Assembly (NCBI GenBank): GCA_034687125.1
Contig: JAQGBZ010000388.1
Location: 1-56,068, forward strand
DNA: 56,068 nt
Direction of reading: 5' to 3'
DNA from: Neelides folsomi
Taxonomy: Eukaryota; Arthropoda; Collembola; Neelipleona; Neelidae
Below, in pieces: positions 1 through 13,200 of the stretch. Position 1 is the stretch's first letter; each line of letters starts with the position of its first letter. The notes below the pieces were generated by a model, which had not been told where the DNA came from, did no database searches, and saw only the letters and a list, made by a program, of their open reading frames with translations. Made by a program: the position numbers and the translations under genes.

Positions 1-45
1 GCGGATTTTAAGTTTTGGGGGAATATGCGACATTGTCGGAGTTTT

Positions 46-51
46 TTTATT
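46..51 (-). terminator. Candidate poly(A) signal AATAAA of the ankyrin gene
   Basis: TTTATT on the plus strand reads AATAAA on the minus strand, about 30 bases past the ankyrin stop codon. The match is exact, but the region is AT-rich. Confidence 0.4.
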
Positions 52-79
52 TTACAAAGATAACAGAATGACCCAATTA

Positions 80-3000
80 TTAAATTTTACCAAATTTAAT
101 TTGGTTTTTTGGAACTTCGTATGAATTGTTGTATCTGACAGACTCGGTTTTTTCGTTAAATAATTTGCAATAAGTTTTTTCTCCTTCTCTAAATTCACGA
201 ACTTCTTCCTCATTTAAAAATCTGTTAAGTTCATTTTTCTTCCGTTTGTATTTTATAGTCAAGAAAATAATTATACCGACCATTAGTATAAAAACTACTG
301 TTGATATAATTATTGTTACTAGATTCGTTACATCTTTATTTATTTTCAACAAAAAATTTACAACTTCAGAATGGCTTCCTGAAGTTGCCAACTCAATGGC
401 ATTTTTTCCACTTTTGTCGCGTAAATTTAAATCTGCTCCCTTTTCAATTAATAATTTTACTGTATCAAGTTTCCCATTAAGCGAAGCCAAATGCAAAGGA
501 GTTCTTTTATCAATATCAAATAAATCAACAACAGTTCCTTTTTCAATTAACAATTCAACATTTTCTGTAACTCCATAATAAGCAGCCCAATGTAACGGTG
601 TTGTCCGATTTACATCAACTGCATTGACAATTGCTCCTTTTTTAATTAATAATTTTATCAATTGAACATTTTCTTCTAATCTGGCTGCATAATGCAATGG
701 AGTTACAAGATCATTACTTAAAGATTTTACATCAGCATTATGATTTAATAATAATTCACTGATTTCATTGTTGTTTTTCTTTGACGCTAAATGTAACGGC
801 GTTTCATTGATGCTATTTTGCTCGTTGATTTTTGCTTTTTTAGAAATTAAAAATCGAACCATCATAAAATTTTCTTCTGATGTTGCTACATGTAAAGGTG
901 TCCAATCATCTTTCCCTTGAAAGTTTATATCTGCACCATGTGCAATTAGAATTTTGGCAATTTCATTGTGTTTTTTAAATATTGTATTGTGTAAAGAATT
1001 CCATCCATCATTGTCAGGAGTATCAATTTGAGTTTTTTTAGTTAATAATAATTGAACAATTTCTAGATACCCTCCAAGACTCGCAGTGTATAACGGTGAC
1101 GTTTTATTAACATTATACACGTTTATATTTGCTCCTTTTTCTATAAGTAATTTTACAATTTCGACATTATTCGATGCAACAGAAATGTGTAGCGGAGTTG
1201 TATTGTTTTCATCCCCTGCATTGATATCTGCTCCATGGTCAAGTAATAATTCTACTATTTCTGTCGAAGCATTTTCATGTAAGTTTAAATGAAAATGCAA
1301 AGGCGTTTCTTTCCGATTATTAAATGCATTGATTGTGGCATTATTTTCTAATAAAAATTTCACGCATTCTGCACAACCTTTTGATCCGCTTATAGTTGCT
1401 TGATGCAAAGGAGTTTTTTGATTTATGTCTAAAACATTAACTTTTGCTCCATGTTTAATTAACAGTTTCAAAGTTTCAAAGTGTCCTTCTTGAGCTGAAA
1501 GATGTAAAGGAGTTTCCAAATTTTTGTCGAAAACATTGATTTTTGCTTTGTTTGCTATGAGAAGTTGAGCTATTTCATATAAACCACTGATAGCCAAAAG
1601 ATGCAAAGGCGTCAGCAAATCTTTATTTACCACATTCACATTGGCACGCTTTTCAAGTAAATACTTAGTAATTTGAGTTCGATTCATTTTGGGAGCATCA
1701 CTATTGCCTAAAATATGCAAAGGATACCATCGTTCTCCATCGACAATATTGACATATGCTCCGCGATCCAACAACAATTTTACTATTTCTGTGTGTCCGA
1801 AATTAATTGCCACTGTTAAGGGTGACCAAAGCAATTTGTCCATAATGTTAACATCAGCGCCATGAGCTAATAAATATTCAACAACTTCATAATGACCATT
1901 TTTTGAAGCTATTATCAAAGGAGATTGGAACAATTTATCAAGAGCTTCTATATCTGCCCTTTTATTTTTCAATAATTTTAAAGTTTCTAAATGACCATTT
2001 TCAGATGCAATATATAACGGCGTTTCATTTTCACTAGTTGGCTCATCAACATTGGCACCGTTTTCTAAAAGTAAGTTAACAATTTGAGTGAATCCTTTTG
2101 ACGCTGCTTCATGATGACAGTTCCATTTATTATCATTAAACAACACGGCAATGTCTGCTTTGTTTTCTAACAAGTACTTGACTATTTCGGTATGATTCTG
2201 AGTGGTGGCGGAATATAAAGGAGTAAACATGTCTGAATCAATAGCGTTAATGTTTGCTCCATTTTTGATTAACGTTTTAACAATTTCCAAAAATCCGTTG
2301 TATGATGCTAAAATTAATGCCGTTTCATTGTTCGCAGTTATCGCATCAACATAAGCGCCATATGATAAGAGTAAATTAACAATTTCAACGTGACCTTTTG
2401 AAGATGCTTTATGGAGAGGGAACCTTTTGTTTTCACTAAAAGTAGCATTGATATCAGCACCCTTTTCCAATAATATTTGAACAATTTCAGTATGACCTTT
2501 TTCCGTCGCAGCATATAGCGGACTCGATTCCTCATTTTGTTCAATGTTTATTGGTGCGTTATTATTTATTAAATATTTTACCATTTCAGATCTTCCATTC
2601 ATTGATGCATAATATAAAGGTGTAAACAAATCTTCCTCAAATGCATTTACATTAGCTTTATGTTCCAAGAGCTTTTGAGCAATTTCAATATGTCCGTTGA
2701 ATGCGGCTAAATGCATTGGAGTTATTCTACCAATATCAAATGATTCAACATTTCCACCATTTTTCAAAATCAAATTTACAATGTCACTTTGACCGTTGTA
2801 CGCAGCATAATGCAAAGCGGTTGAATTATTTTGGTCAATTTCATTTATTGATATTCCTTTATGAATTAATATTTTTGAAAATTCCGAATCGTTTAATTTC
2901 ACTGATAAAATGAGTGGATTTTGATCAATTAAAAATATTTCTTTCAAATCCTTCCCTTGTTCAATCAATTGTTTTATGTTATTTAAATTTTCAAAATCTT

Positions 3001-3174
3001 CAGTTTCATTAATTGAATTTTTCTCATCATAAGTTGAAATATCACTAATAGACTGTAAAAAAATTTTAAATCACGTTTTTAAAACTATTTTAAATAAATA
3101 AATTATTGTCTTACAAATTGGATTTTTGTGATGATGAAAAAAAGTAAAATATAATATAAATGTAAAATATTCAT
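80..3174 (-). CDS. Signal-peptide, single-pass membrane protein with about 26 ankyrin repeats
   Basis: Two exons: 3174-3115 and 3052-80, joined over a 62-bp GT-AG intron (donor gtaaga, acceptor ttttacag), phase 0, 1010 aa. Exon 1 is 20 codons with a hydrophobic core (LHLYYILLFFII) that reads as a signal peptide. Exon 2 opens with an acidic linker, then ankyrin repeats of about 33 residues (TPLHLA..G..E.VKLLLE.GADVN pattern), about 26 with a degenerate first and last copy. A single hydrophobic helix (VTIIISTVVFILMVGIIIFL) follows, then KYKRKK and a roughly 55-residue tail. The positive charges after the helix predict a type I topology with the repeats outside or luminal. Many NxS/T sequons fit this. 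The long reading frame has no internal ATG near its 5' end, so the start in exon 1 is preferred. Known ankyrin proteins are mostly cytosolic. Ligand and role are unknown; I know no close family. Confidence 0.8.
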
Positions 3175-3920
3175 ATTTTATTTTAAAAGTTTTAATAATG
3201 CAATTAAAAATATTAAGAAATTAAAAACATTTTTTGATTCATATTTTGATATATTTGAAAATTGCACAATAATTATATCATTGAGACAAAAATAAATTAT
3301 ATTGTTATTTCTTAATGTACCATTGATTAATATGAGGAAATATATTGTGAAAATGTTTTCCTTCAAATCTTTAAAGAATTTTGTTGCTACTTTAACCTTG
3401 AAATACATATTATGTTATCAATATAAATTACATATTTGATATATGGTACTAGGTATGTAATATAGGTAAATGTAGAAGCTGAAAAAATTGACAACCTCAA
3501 AACTTATTTTTCTCTATATTGAATAAATGAGGAGTTATTGCATCCTATTTCCTCAGCTTTTTAAAAATGTTTGGTCGCTGGAAAATTTGTTTTCAATACT
3601 TAAAAACGCAGTATACCATATATTTATCACTTCTTATTTTTTATTGTTAGTTAGTTACAGTTGTTCGAGTAAATGGAAGATAATCTTTAATGATTCCTTT
3701 TACCTATGAATTCACGTCAGAATTGATATAACATGAAATTGATTAAAATCATTGTTTACTATGTGTAATCATTTCCAATTCGCTTTTCAATTTAAAAATT
3801 ATAAACAAAAGTATTTATTATTAATAAAAAATTCCAATTTTTCACTATTTTACAGATGAACATTGTGTGCTTACAATTAGATAATATGTATATATACTAT
3901 ACACATGCACATGATAGACT
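3175..3920. other. Intergenic spacer
   Basis: AT-rich spacer between the 5' end of the ankyrin gene and the 3' end of the next GPCR gene on the same strand. Its short reading frames lack protein-like composition. It should hold the ankyrin promoter and the GPCR 3' UTR. Confidence 0.6.
3814..3819 (-). terminator. Candidate poly(A) signal AATAAA of the atypical GPCR gene
   Basis: TTTATT on plus, so AATAAA on minus, about 100 bases past the GPCR stop codon at 3921. Confidence 0.35.
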
Positions 3921-5804
3921 TTAAACGTTTCCTTCATTTAGGGTCATTTCTCTTTGAAGTCTTTTGGCCTCCATTTCCTGTTCGGTCGGGTCGATGATGG
4001 CGAGTTCGAGGTCATAAAAAGTCGGAGTTTCCTCATTGTCCAGAAGCGTGTGGGTGAAGTTTGCCCGACGGAACATCCCCCGCCGTTTTCTCCCTTCCCG
4101 GAAGAGAGCCCGTCTTTTAAATCTCGGATTGTCCGTTTCTCCCGTCCAGGTGGTGAGAGAATGGAAGGCTGCTCGGAAACCTCCACGAAATTTCTCCGAA
4201 GTGAACGGATATATAAAAGGAATTAAAACACTGTGGGACATGGCGAGGAAATGGAGAGAGAAAAAACCAGCAGAAAACTCTGACCGACTCAACTGCCCAG
4301 ACAAGGAGGGAAACATTGAGAAACTCAATTGGAACAAGTTGAATGGAAGCCAAGTCATAACCTGAAATTTTAAAATATTAATTAAAATTAACCTCTATGC
4401 AATAATGTTTAATTTAATCAAATTTTTAATTTATAAATTTTATCGGACTGGTTGATTTCAATCAATTTTTATTTATTTATTTAGTAGTTTTAATTGGATC
4501 AAAGGGTCAATTTAAGTGAAAATGAAATAGAAAAAATGGAATTTGTTAAAGTGCTAGGCAAATTGATTTAATTTTTTTAAAAAAGAACAAAGAAAAACCA
4601 AAGAACGTTTCTTACATAAATGAGAGTAACAATGAGGGCCATCCAAATCATCTAAAAAGTGTAAATTTATTTAAAAATCTTCATAAAAGTAGCGTCAATT
4701 TCAATTTTACATTCTTCTGATTGATGTCAAGATGAAAATGGAAATGTATGATTGGTGTAATACCTTTTTCTTCTTTTTCGTCATTTCCACTTGCGGAGTT
4801 CCAGGGAGATTCACTATTTGGACCATCCGTGTGTACATGAAAATGAGAAGAGAAACTGGGAAGAAATATTGGATGGAGAGAAGGAGGAAATTGTAAGCTA
4901 AAGTTCCACTTGCCGTTTCATCGTCTTTTCCATTCACAAAATTCCATTTCTATAAAATAAAATATTTATTACCTATGCAAAAAATCCATATAAAATTATA
5001 GGTAAACGATTATGCATTTTACATAATTTTTGTAATTTTTTTTATATTTTTTCCAATTATTTATTAATTGATTATTGATTACTAATCAAAGAAATTCAAT
5101 ACTTTCTACAATAATATTTTATAATGATTTACCTCATAACAAAGAGAGAGATTGGCTTGGTCATCAAATTCATACCTCGTTGTTTTATAAATGGGAATTG
5201 AAGCTAAAAGTGCCGTGATCCAAATAATCCCTACAAAAACGAACCCAAGAGATCTCTTCATTCTTGGTCTTTGTGGGGTGACGACGTCAATATACAAACA
5301 GCCGCCAAGTCCAAGGAAGCTGTAAATGATGACAAAGAGAGCAAGGGCTTGGGCAGGTCCGAGAACTTTACACAGAAAAGAGCCAAAAGGCCAATATTGG
5401 AGGAGAACTGAAACATAGGAAAATGGGAGAACAAGAACACTCAACAACAAATCTCCAATTGAAGCACTCACAATGAACAAGTTCGGGACGGTCAAAATCC
5501 CCGTGCAAGTCCCCGCGTAAATAACAAAAGAATTTCCCAAAATTGACCCGAAGAGGAGAAAAGAATAAGAAACATAAATCCCAATTTCTGCACCTGTTGA
5601 AAACCCTTGGGATTCATTCAACTCCGTTGCATGAATCATTGCAATCTCCCATAAAGTGGAAGTCTCGGGAACTTGAGTTGTAGATGAGTTGTGAAAAGTT
5701 GACTGAAGTTCATGTTGAGAGGAAAATCGAATAAAATATATTAAAATTATTATTATATTGTAATTTAACAAACTTTTTCTCAATGACATTTTATTTTTAA
5801 TCAC
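3921..5804 (-). CDS. Atypical class A neuropeptide-type GPCR lacking DRY and NPxxY
   Basis: Four exons in phase 0: 5804-5133, 4949-4764, 4651-4616 and 4361-3921; donors gtaaat, gtatta, gtaaga; 444 aa. Exon 1 has a hydrophobic signal-like N-terminus and TM1-TM4 with GN in TM1, GD in TM2 and the YWPFG motif before TM3. Exon 2 has TM5 (QYFFP). The 12-codon exon 3 starts TM6, and exon 4 has WLPFN, TM7 and a tail of about 80 residues. Family: RYamide/NPY-like receptors, by similarity to the neighbouring gene (shared YWPFG, QYFFP, WLPFN and two intron positions). Odd points: the DRY position reads CLY and NPxxY reads IPFIY, while frame and splice sites are intact. A second ATG at codon 6 is possible. 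It may be a receptor without ordinary G-protein coupling, or a young pseudogene. Confidence 0.82.
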
Positions 5805-8800
5805 AAAAGTTTAATTTCATTTTAATTCCTCAAACTGTTGTTTTATATTTATTAAAAAATTAACTTTATTAATTAAAATTTAATTAAAATAGTCTCTGTA
5901 TAAAGAACTGACTTTGAGTGAGTTCAATAAATCTTTCCAATAATAAATCAAATGCGAACTTTTGCATAAAAATTTAAAGCGCAAAGTATTGTATAATAAA
6001 ATGTTAAAAAGTATTTGTATTTATTCTTTTGTGAATGTTACGAATAGTGCACAATTGTTTGATTGTTTCCCCTCGATGATCCTCTGAGAAATAATATTAC
6101 AAACGAATAGCGAATTGGAAAATGAATGTGAAAAAATATTTTTGTGCTGGTCGGAAGATTGAATAATGGAAGTGAATGGAAGGATGATTTATTATCCAGA
6201 CAACTCATGGATCTGTCACAAATTGGATATAGAGACAGGCAGGTGAATTGCGTTTTTATTATAAATATTCAAGTAATATTAATATATTTTATATCATGAA
6301 AATGATCAATACTGATATGTTCAACGCTAGATTTGTAGTTATACCGAGTATTTAGATATACACGATATATCGATAATAGTCTAAATGATAAATATATAAA
6401 AATGTTTCTAAAATCTTATTTCGTTATATCGAATATTTTCCATGTATGATTTCTTTTTATTACTTAATAAATTATGTATATTTCTAAAATTTAGGATTGG
6501 GATTAATTAATAGTTTAAGGACAATAGTCCTATAGGTATTAGTGCTATAGCCCTATAAGAGAGATGAAATGAATTGTGAAGAATATCTATGAATTTAATT
6601 TATTGATGAAGTCATTCAAGTGGTGAACGAATGAGTAAACGAGTAAATGCGAAAATGAATCATATTAGTGATATAGGAAATGTGTATTTTATAGAACATT
6701 AATTCCTTTCTTTATTCAGGTGTGTTTTGTATGAGTAACAGATACTCCCAGAGCACTATTACTACTTTATCCCATTTTAATGATTGGCACACAAATGAAT
6801 TTATTTCTCCTTTATCTCAATGAGAAATGCACACACACATTTACTCATTGTTATACTTTGGAATAAAATTATTACATTAAGAATGTTTGACACTATTAAA
6901 TAACATGTAAGAAATTATGCTTCGGGCTTTATAAGCCTCATTGAGAATGTTTTCGGAAGTTTCAAATGTCTTAGACGTGAAAGAATTTCTAAGAAATTAT
7001 TAAAATAGGTTTACGAATACTTCGATCTCTGTTTATTAATTCTTAGATTTTGATAATTAACAAATTTTTATGATGGCAGCCTTGGTATGCCCTGTGGGGA
7101 AAAAGTGGCTGAATAAAACAAGAAAGTTTTGCTGTCATTTTTAATAAAATCCTTTCTGGATTCAATTTGCGATGTGGGTTGAAGCTGAACTGAAAACGTC
7201 CCTGTTGATTCCCAATATTGACATAAATAGTTTGAAATAAATTCCTCGGTTTCTATTCAATTATTTAACTGGATGGATATCGTAGTGGAGATTTTAACGC
7301 AATTAATTAAATTATTAAACCCATGTTTTACCTTTTAATCAATTAGCCCTTTCAGAAATTGGGACTTTAAAAGTAAGAATGAGAACACACACTCATGGTT
7401 AAGTATACAGAATCAATCAAATAATCAAATACCTGTGTATGTACATCTGGACATATGTATCTAGCATATACTGACTACATTAATGTAAAAGTAGTATGAT
7501 AATATGTTTAAATTCAAAATACACTATTATGTTTACCGGTATACAGGTATGTATTATGATATGGGTTACTACACTGTACAATACTTTATATAATCTATAA
7601 AGTATATATATATATATATAAGCCATGAGTATATTAGGTATGTTTGTATGTTTCATTGTCATTATTACATATGGGTTCGATTGAATTCTTTCAACTTTAA
7701 CCTTTTCATCTCTTGTTATTCTCTTAATGTTAGAGTGAGAATGAATGAAGTTAATGGATTTTAATTGACTCAAAAATTTGATTTCCTTCCAAAATGAAAC
7801 GAAGAATTTCCAAATCATGTTTTAAGTGGAGATACACTTAAAGAAATTTTTTAGTTGTATAGGAAGAATGAAATGAATGGATGTAAAGCTGAATTTAATT
7901 TAACTTTAATTGGAAGTTATAAATAAGCGTTTGGAAGTAATAAATAATATATCAACTTATATGACGGTATTTGATATGATTGGTTCATATTAAAAATTAT
8001 ATTCTTCATCATTCATCATCGTAATGAAATTACGAATGCTGATAATTAAATTTTACACTTGTAATTCCCTAATCCAGAAATTATTTATAAAGTAAACACA
8101 TGAATACAATTTGAGTTTCGGAGGAACGTCGGACTTTAACAAACATATTTGATTTGAAAAGTCGACGATGAACAGCAATTCTCATTCAGCACACATACCC
8201 AGTCACTTTAAAATTAGAAAATTTGTAAACTGACTTAAATTAAAAGGGAAACTTGGAATAGAGAAAATTATTAACGCTAAATCAACAAAATTAAAAGCTC
8301 AATCTGATTAAAAGCTTTTAAAGTTAAATCCAAGTTCTCAGTTAATCTACAAGTTTATCCTTCATTTCGACCAAAACTTTACTATTAATCTTCCAAGACA
8401 CACATTAATGTTAAAAAGTTTGATGCAATAAATCGAAATTTTGATCGTTGTTACTTCTTAGCGCTCACTCCTTTTATCATAATGGTTCCATTAAATCATT
8501 AAGAGTTGTAATTTGTAATACGAACATCTTGAAGTAAAATCAACACTAATAATGATAAATTAGCTTTTTAATCGGGATTTCAATTCAATCAATTTTATTC
8601 TTTTTATTTACAATACATAAATTCAGTTTTTTCTTCAATTAAAGATTTAACTACAATTTTTTACTTATTACAATAAACTATTTTGCTCAATTTAAACAGG
8701 TTAATTTACATAATATTATAACTACTAGTAATCAATTTTCAATTTATTAATGTAATGAATTTCGTTACATAAATATATTCCATGTTTAAATAATATATTA

Positions 8801-9707
8801 GTTGTTCATACTTACAGTGTGTATACCATAGTATCCTATTCTACTCTACTATAAGGTGATTATTTGTATATTTTGGCAATCGATATATTATTACCTAGTT
8901 TAAATTTTCATATTACTTTACAAAGTAAATTACATTGTGCACATTATCAACAATTCTAGCTATTAATTATTATAAATTGGTGTGATGAACACTGATGAAT
9001 AGAAATATTTCATTGCATTGCAATGTACTACATAGAATTACATTAGGGTATAACCAACTCTACGTTTTATACACAAAAGTTAGCTCGTGCCATTCCAATA
9101 ATTAATTTAAAATAATATCAATTTCCACAATAGACATATCATACAATGATGCAAACTAGAGTATTACATATAATATCAGACTTATTGTAGGACTTGAAGA
9201 TAAGTTAAACATTAAAAAAATACTCGTACTTACATAGAGTAGTATTTACACTGTTGGGTAGAAGTTTATTACTAACAAGTAATGTAATTAAAATATAGCA
9301 CAGTTAAATTAAATGAACCATTTTACGATACAAATAAAACTTTCGCATAATAATAATATACCAAATGGGGCACTTAGCATATATCCTATGTATATGTTAT
9401 ATATTTATTATATATATAGATATTTATGTATTCATATATTAGAACATCTGTAGTTTAACATATTCGTTAAATACAGAAAATATAGAAATTTTGAGATTCA
9501 CATTATATTGGTATGCCAGGAAATATTTGATTTAAGTTTGCAAATTTGCATAAATGGGTAAAATATTTATATATAATTTGTATTAGTACATTAGTATATC
9601 TGTATTACAAATACAATCATTGTTTCTCTCAACTTTATTCAAACTATGGTAATCAAGAAATTGTTAAAGAATTTACAGCATTGAAATTCGTGTGGTGATT
9701 GAGATGA
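5805..9707. other. Intergenic region, no gene recognised
   Basis: About 3.9 kb of AT-rich DNA between two receptor genes on the minus strand. It holds a short TA microsatellite near 7602-7621 and only short, low-complexity reading frames. It should include the 5' regulatory region of the atypical GPCR and the 3' UTR of receptor gene 1. Confidence 0.6.
9634..9639 (-). terminator. Candidate poly(A) signal AATAAA of receptor ending B
   Basis: AATAAA on the minus strand, about 70 bases past the stop codon of the B-type tail exon at 9708. Confidence 0.4.
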
Positions 9708-10286
9708 TTAAAGAAAGGACTCATGGACGTTGGACGACCGACAGCGATTATGGAAGTTTGGCAATAATAATGGTGATTCCGGAGAGCCGTCAACCAAACA
9801 ATCCTCATCTCTCTCCCCATGAGGAAGATCGTTGATGATCATGTTCGTTGTCCGACAACTCAAACTTCGTTCAAAATTCCCTCCCACATTTCTCCGCCCT
9901 TCCCATCTTCGTCCTTTGACCACCACGCGAAAATTTCTTCTTTCCCCAACACTCCCCCCTGACCCGTTTCTGGTCAATTCCCGGAGTGGAGATGACCCAT
10001 GGAGGGAATCGGCCCTTCTCTGTATATGAGTTCTTGTGAATGCGATTGTCGTCCCGGTGTTCATCCGATTGAGTCTTAGGGCAGTTCCTGAACGTCGGTT
10101 CAGACACCGTCGGAACAACGGGCATTTGGATAAGGCAGAGATGAAGCCGGCCCGGAATCGGGAATTTAGCCAGCAGTAAATGACAGGATTGCAACATGTA
10201 TTTGTCATAGCGAACATGAGGAAGATTGGTTGAATATAGCGAATGTAGGGCCAGTTCCAAATTGAGGGCTTCAATTCCCCATAGAT
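9708..10286 (-). CDS. Ending B exon 2: ECL3, TM7 and long C-tail
   Basis: Terminal exon of 192 codons plus stop, after a 139-bp intron. It begins IYGELKPS (third extracellular loop), carries TM7 with CCNPVIYCW and then a tail of about 150 residues rich in Arg, Ser and Thr, with two Cys (CPLFRRC) that could be palmitoylated and the motif LNRMNT. The tail differs entirely from the tail of ending A, so arrestin, kinase and PDZ contacts would differ. The acceptor is a pyrimidine-rich tract ending ataaag. Confidence 0.82.
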   Translation of the reverse strand: MYGELKPSIWNWPYIRYIQPIFLMFAMTNTCCNPVIYCWLNSRFRAGFISALSKCPLFRRCLNRRSGTALRLNRMNTGTTIAFTRTHIQRRADSLHGSSPLRELTRNGSGGSVGERRNFRVVVKGRRWEGRRNVGGNFERSLSCRTTNMIINDLPHGERDEDCLVDGSPESPLLLPNFHNRCRSSNVHESFL

Positions 10287-13200
10287 CTTTATATATGAAA
10301 CAATGAAACAATCGGGGAAAATATAAAATGATAAATTCATGGTTAAATTAGCAATTAACATTAATATTTTCAAGTGTATCTGTAGTATTGGGTTTAATTT
10401 AGAGGTGATTAAAAAGGTATCTTACAGTGAGGATATTGTGTGGAAGCCAAGAGACGGAATAAATGATGACCACTGTCAGCATCGTTTTAATCATCTGTTA
10501 AATCATTGTTATTATATCAAAAAGAAATATAATTTTAAGAGAATCAATTTAAAAGCAAAAGATCTAATAAAATAAAAGCAACGAATATTATATAAAAATA
10601 ATTATTTACTCTCCGTTACGAGTTAGCTGCGGATTTCACGGTTTTGAAAAACAGAAAAACACGTGATTTTCTAACGTTTGATTTCATTGTAAATCTGGAG
10701 AAAAACCCTACAAATGTCCACTTTATTAAAATATCAATTTCCCAATTGGGACATTTAAATAAACACGCAAAAGTTCACACTAGAGAAAAACCTTACAAAT
10801 CTAACAAAACAATCTCAAGGTATTTAATCATTTTAATAATGCTAGTAATTAATAATCATTAACTAGAAATTAATATAATTTAGAATGTGTGAACCTATTG
10901 TAAAGATTTGTAAAATGGATAATTTAATTCAGTTAACTAAAAGAAGTAAAAGGTGGAAGAATGTCAACAAAAGGTGCAGCAAAAGTCTATGATATAAGTA
11001 GAACATCTTTGCAAAGAGTAAAAGGTTTATCTTGTGATGCTAAAGCGGGGCATAAACCAGTTTTCAGTGTACAGCAAGAAGAAATTTTAGAAAATCACGT
11101 TAAAGTTATGTCTCAAATGTTTTATGGGTTGACGCGTAACGATTTAAGGGCTCTTACATTTACCTTAGCTGAGAAAAATAATATTAAACATCAGTTTAAC
11201 AATGAAAGTTGGCGGGAGAAAAATGGTTTCGAGGTTTTTTAAAAAGGCACCCTACATTATCCTCTAAAAAACCAGAAGCTATTAGTTTGAATAGGGTAAA
11301 GTCATTTAACAAAGATAATGTTGATAATTTTTTAATAATTTATATCAATTATACAATTCAAACCAATATCCTGCTTGTGATATTTATAATGTTGATGAAA
11401 CAGGAATAACCACCGTGTGTGCACCAAACAAAATTATTGGAATTAAAGGAAAAGATGCAAAGAGAGTTGTGAGCGGAGAAAGAAGTAAATTAATAATCAT
11501 TATTTGTTGTGGAAATGCTGCTGGTCAATTTATGCCTCCTCATATTGTTTACCCTTGAAAAAAACCTGATCAAACACTTTTACGCTTAGTTCCAAGTGAA
11601 TCATCAATTTCCTATTGTTCAAACGGCTTTGAGTAATAATCTCATATTTTTGGATTGGATCAAGCGTTTCCAACAATTGTCTAAACCTCAAAAGAACAAA
11701 CGCTTACAATCATGTGTCACATATTAGATACGAAGTTTTGTCATTTTGCTCAGAGCATTTTTTTGATGTTATCGATTCTTCCTCACACTTCACATAAATT
11801 GCAACCTTTAGATGTAACATTTTTCTTGGCATTTAAAAGTAAATTAAGAAGTGCACAGCAAACATGAATGTCAATTCATATTGGCCAAATTATTAATGAA
11901 CGTTGGCTAATGGAAACTTTTAAAGAAGCTTATGAGAATTCAATTACACCAACTAATATTTCAAGTGGATTTGAAAAATGCGGAATATGGCCTTTTAATC
12001 GTGACATATTTACAAACGAGGATTTCATGGCTGCTGAGAATATCGCTTTATTTGACAGAATTTTACCCGATGTTTTTGAATTGAGTGAATTGCGTGAAGC
12101 TCAAATAAATTTTGAACCAGAGAATGATATTGAAATGATACGTATAGAATCAATTAATGAAGATACTATTGGCAATAGTGAATACATTTGTGAATTTGAT
12201 GTAAATATAGGAACTGCCAATTTTCCAAGTACAAGCGGTTTCTTATGCTCTCCTAGAGATATTTCATTATCTCAGATGCAATTATGCCAGACTCCAACCT
12301 CTAGTAGAGTTAGAGGCATAGGTAGAGGAAGGGGAAGATCCGAAATTTTAACAAGCCCTCAATATCTTGATAATTTAATTGAGAAAAATGAAAATAAAGG
12401 GTTTAGAGGAGTTGGAAGACCAAGTACAAAAAAATAAATCATATATATTATGTACAACTATAGATAATCTTAATTTAATAAATTTCATTTATATATCATT
12501 TCCTTTTGTTATTGTTATTATTACATATTATATACAAAGCCGGAGTTATCATTAACGCAATAGACTGAGAAATGAATTAAATAGAAAATCCTTCATTTGG
12601 GATTGTTTAATGAATTGATTTTTGTTGCGCTGGGATATTTTTTAATATTACATTTAAAGTTATATAAATTTATGGTAGCTATTTTCCTATTCCAAGTGAA
12701 CGCAAATTCATATTTTGGGAAGCGTTTCCCCATTCCGAGGAAACCGAACTTCATTCAACACCTAAGCCGGAGTTATTATTAAAGGATTAAGCTGGATCAT
12801 ACATTTTCGACAATTAGAGGGTTGGAGGGCAGGGGGGGGGGCCCGAATTGGGACGGGTGCCCGAATAAGGCCGGATACTCTTATTACTATTATTGTACAT
12901 TCTTAATTTTTTAATGCATCAATTAATTTAAACCTTCTTACTTACATTTAGTCCATTAAACTTTTTTTCTATAATTATAAAAAGGAAAAAACTAGAGAGC
13001 TAACTATTAAACGGAACTACGAAATATATTATTTAAAAGTTTTGTATTTGTACACGTAAATATTAGACGTGAATACTTAAATATCGTGCAATAGCGTTCA
13101 CATTAAACGCTTTGTTTATGAAATTAACTAAAAAAATTATTAAAAATCTACAAACGTTTATTTTGTCGCACTCACATTATGCTTAAATTGTATTGTAAAG

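Noticed and set aside
3178..3408. Minus-strand 76-residue frame just upstream of the ankyrin gene
   Set aside because: Considered as first exon, but the 20-codon exon at 3115-3174 joins in phase with a good donor and a signal peptide, which is better supported.
9708..10494. Ending B as a remnant of a separate decayed receptor gene
   Set aside because: The frame, both splice sites, the NPxxY and the long tail are intact, and the same arrangement is kept in gene 2; decay would not preserve this.
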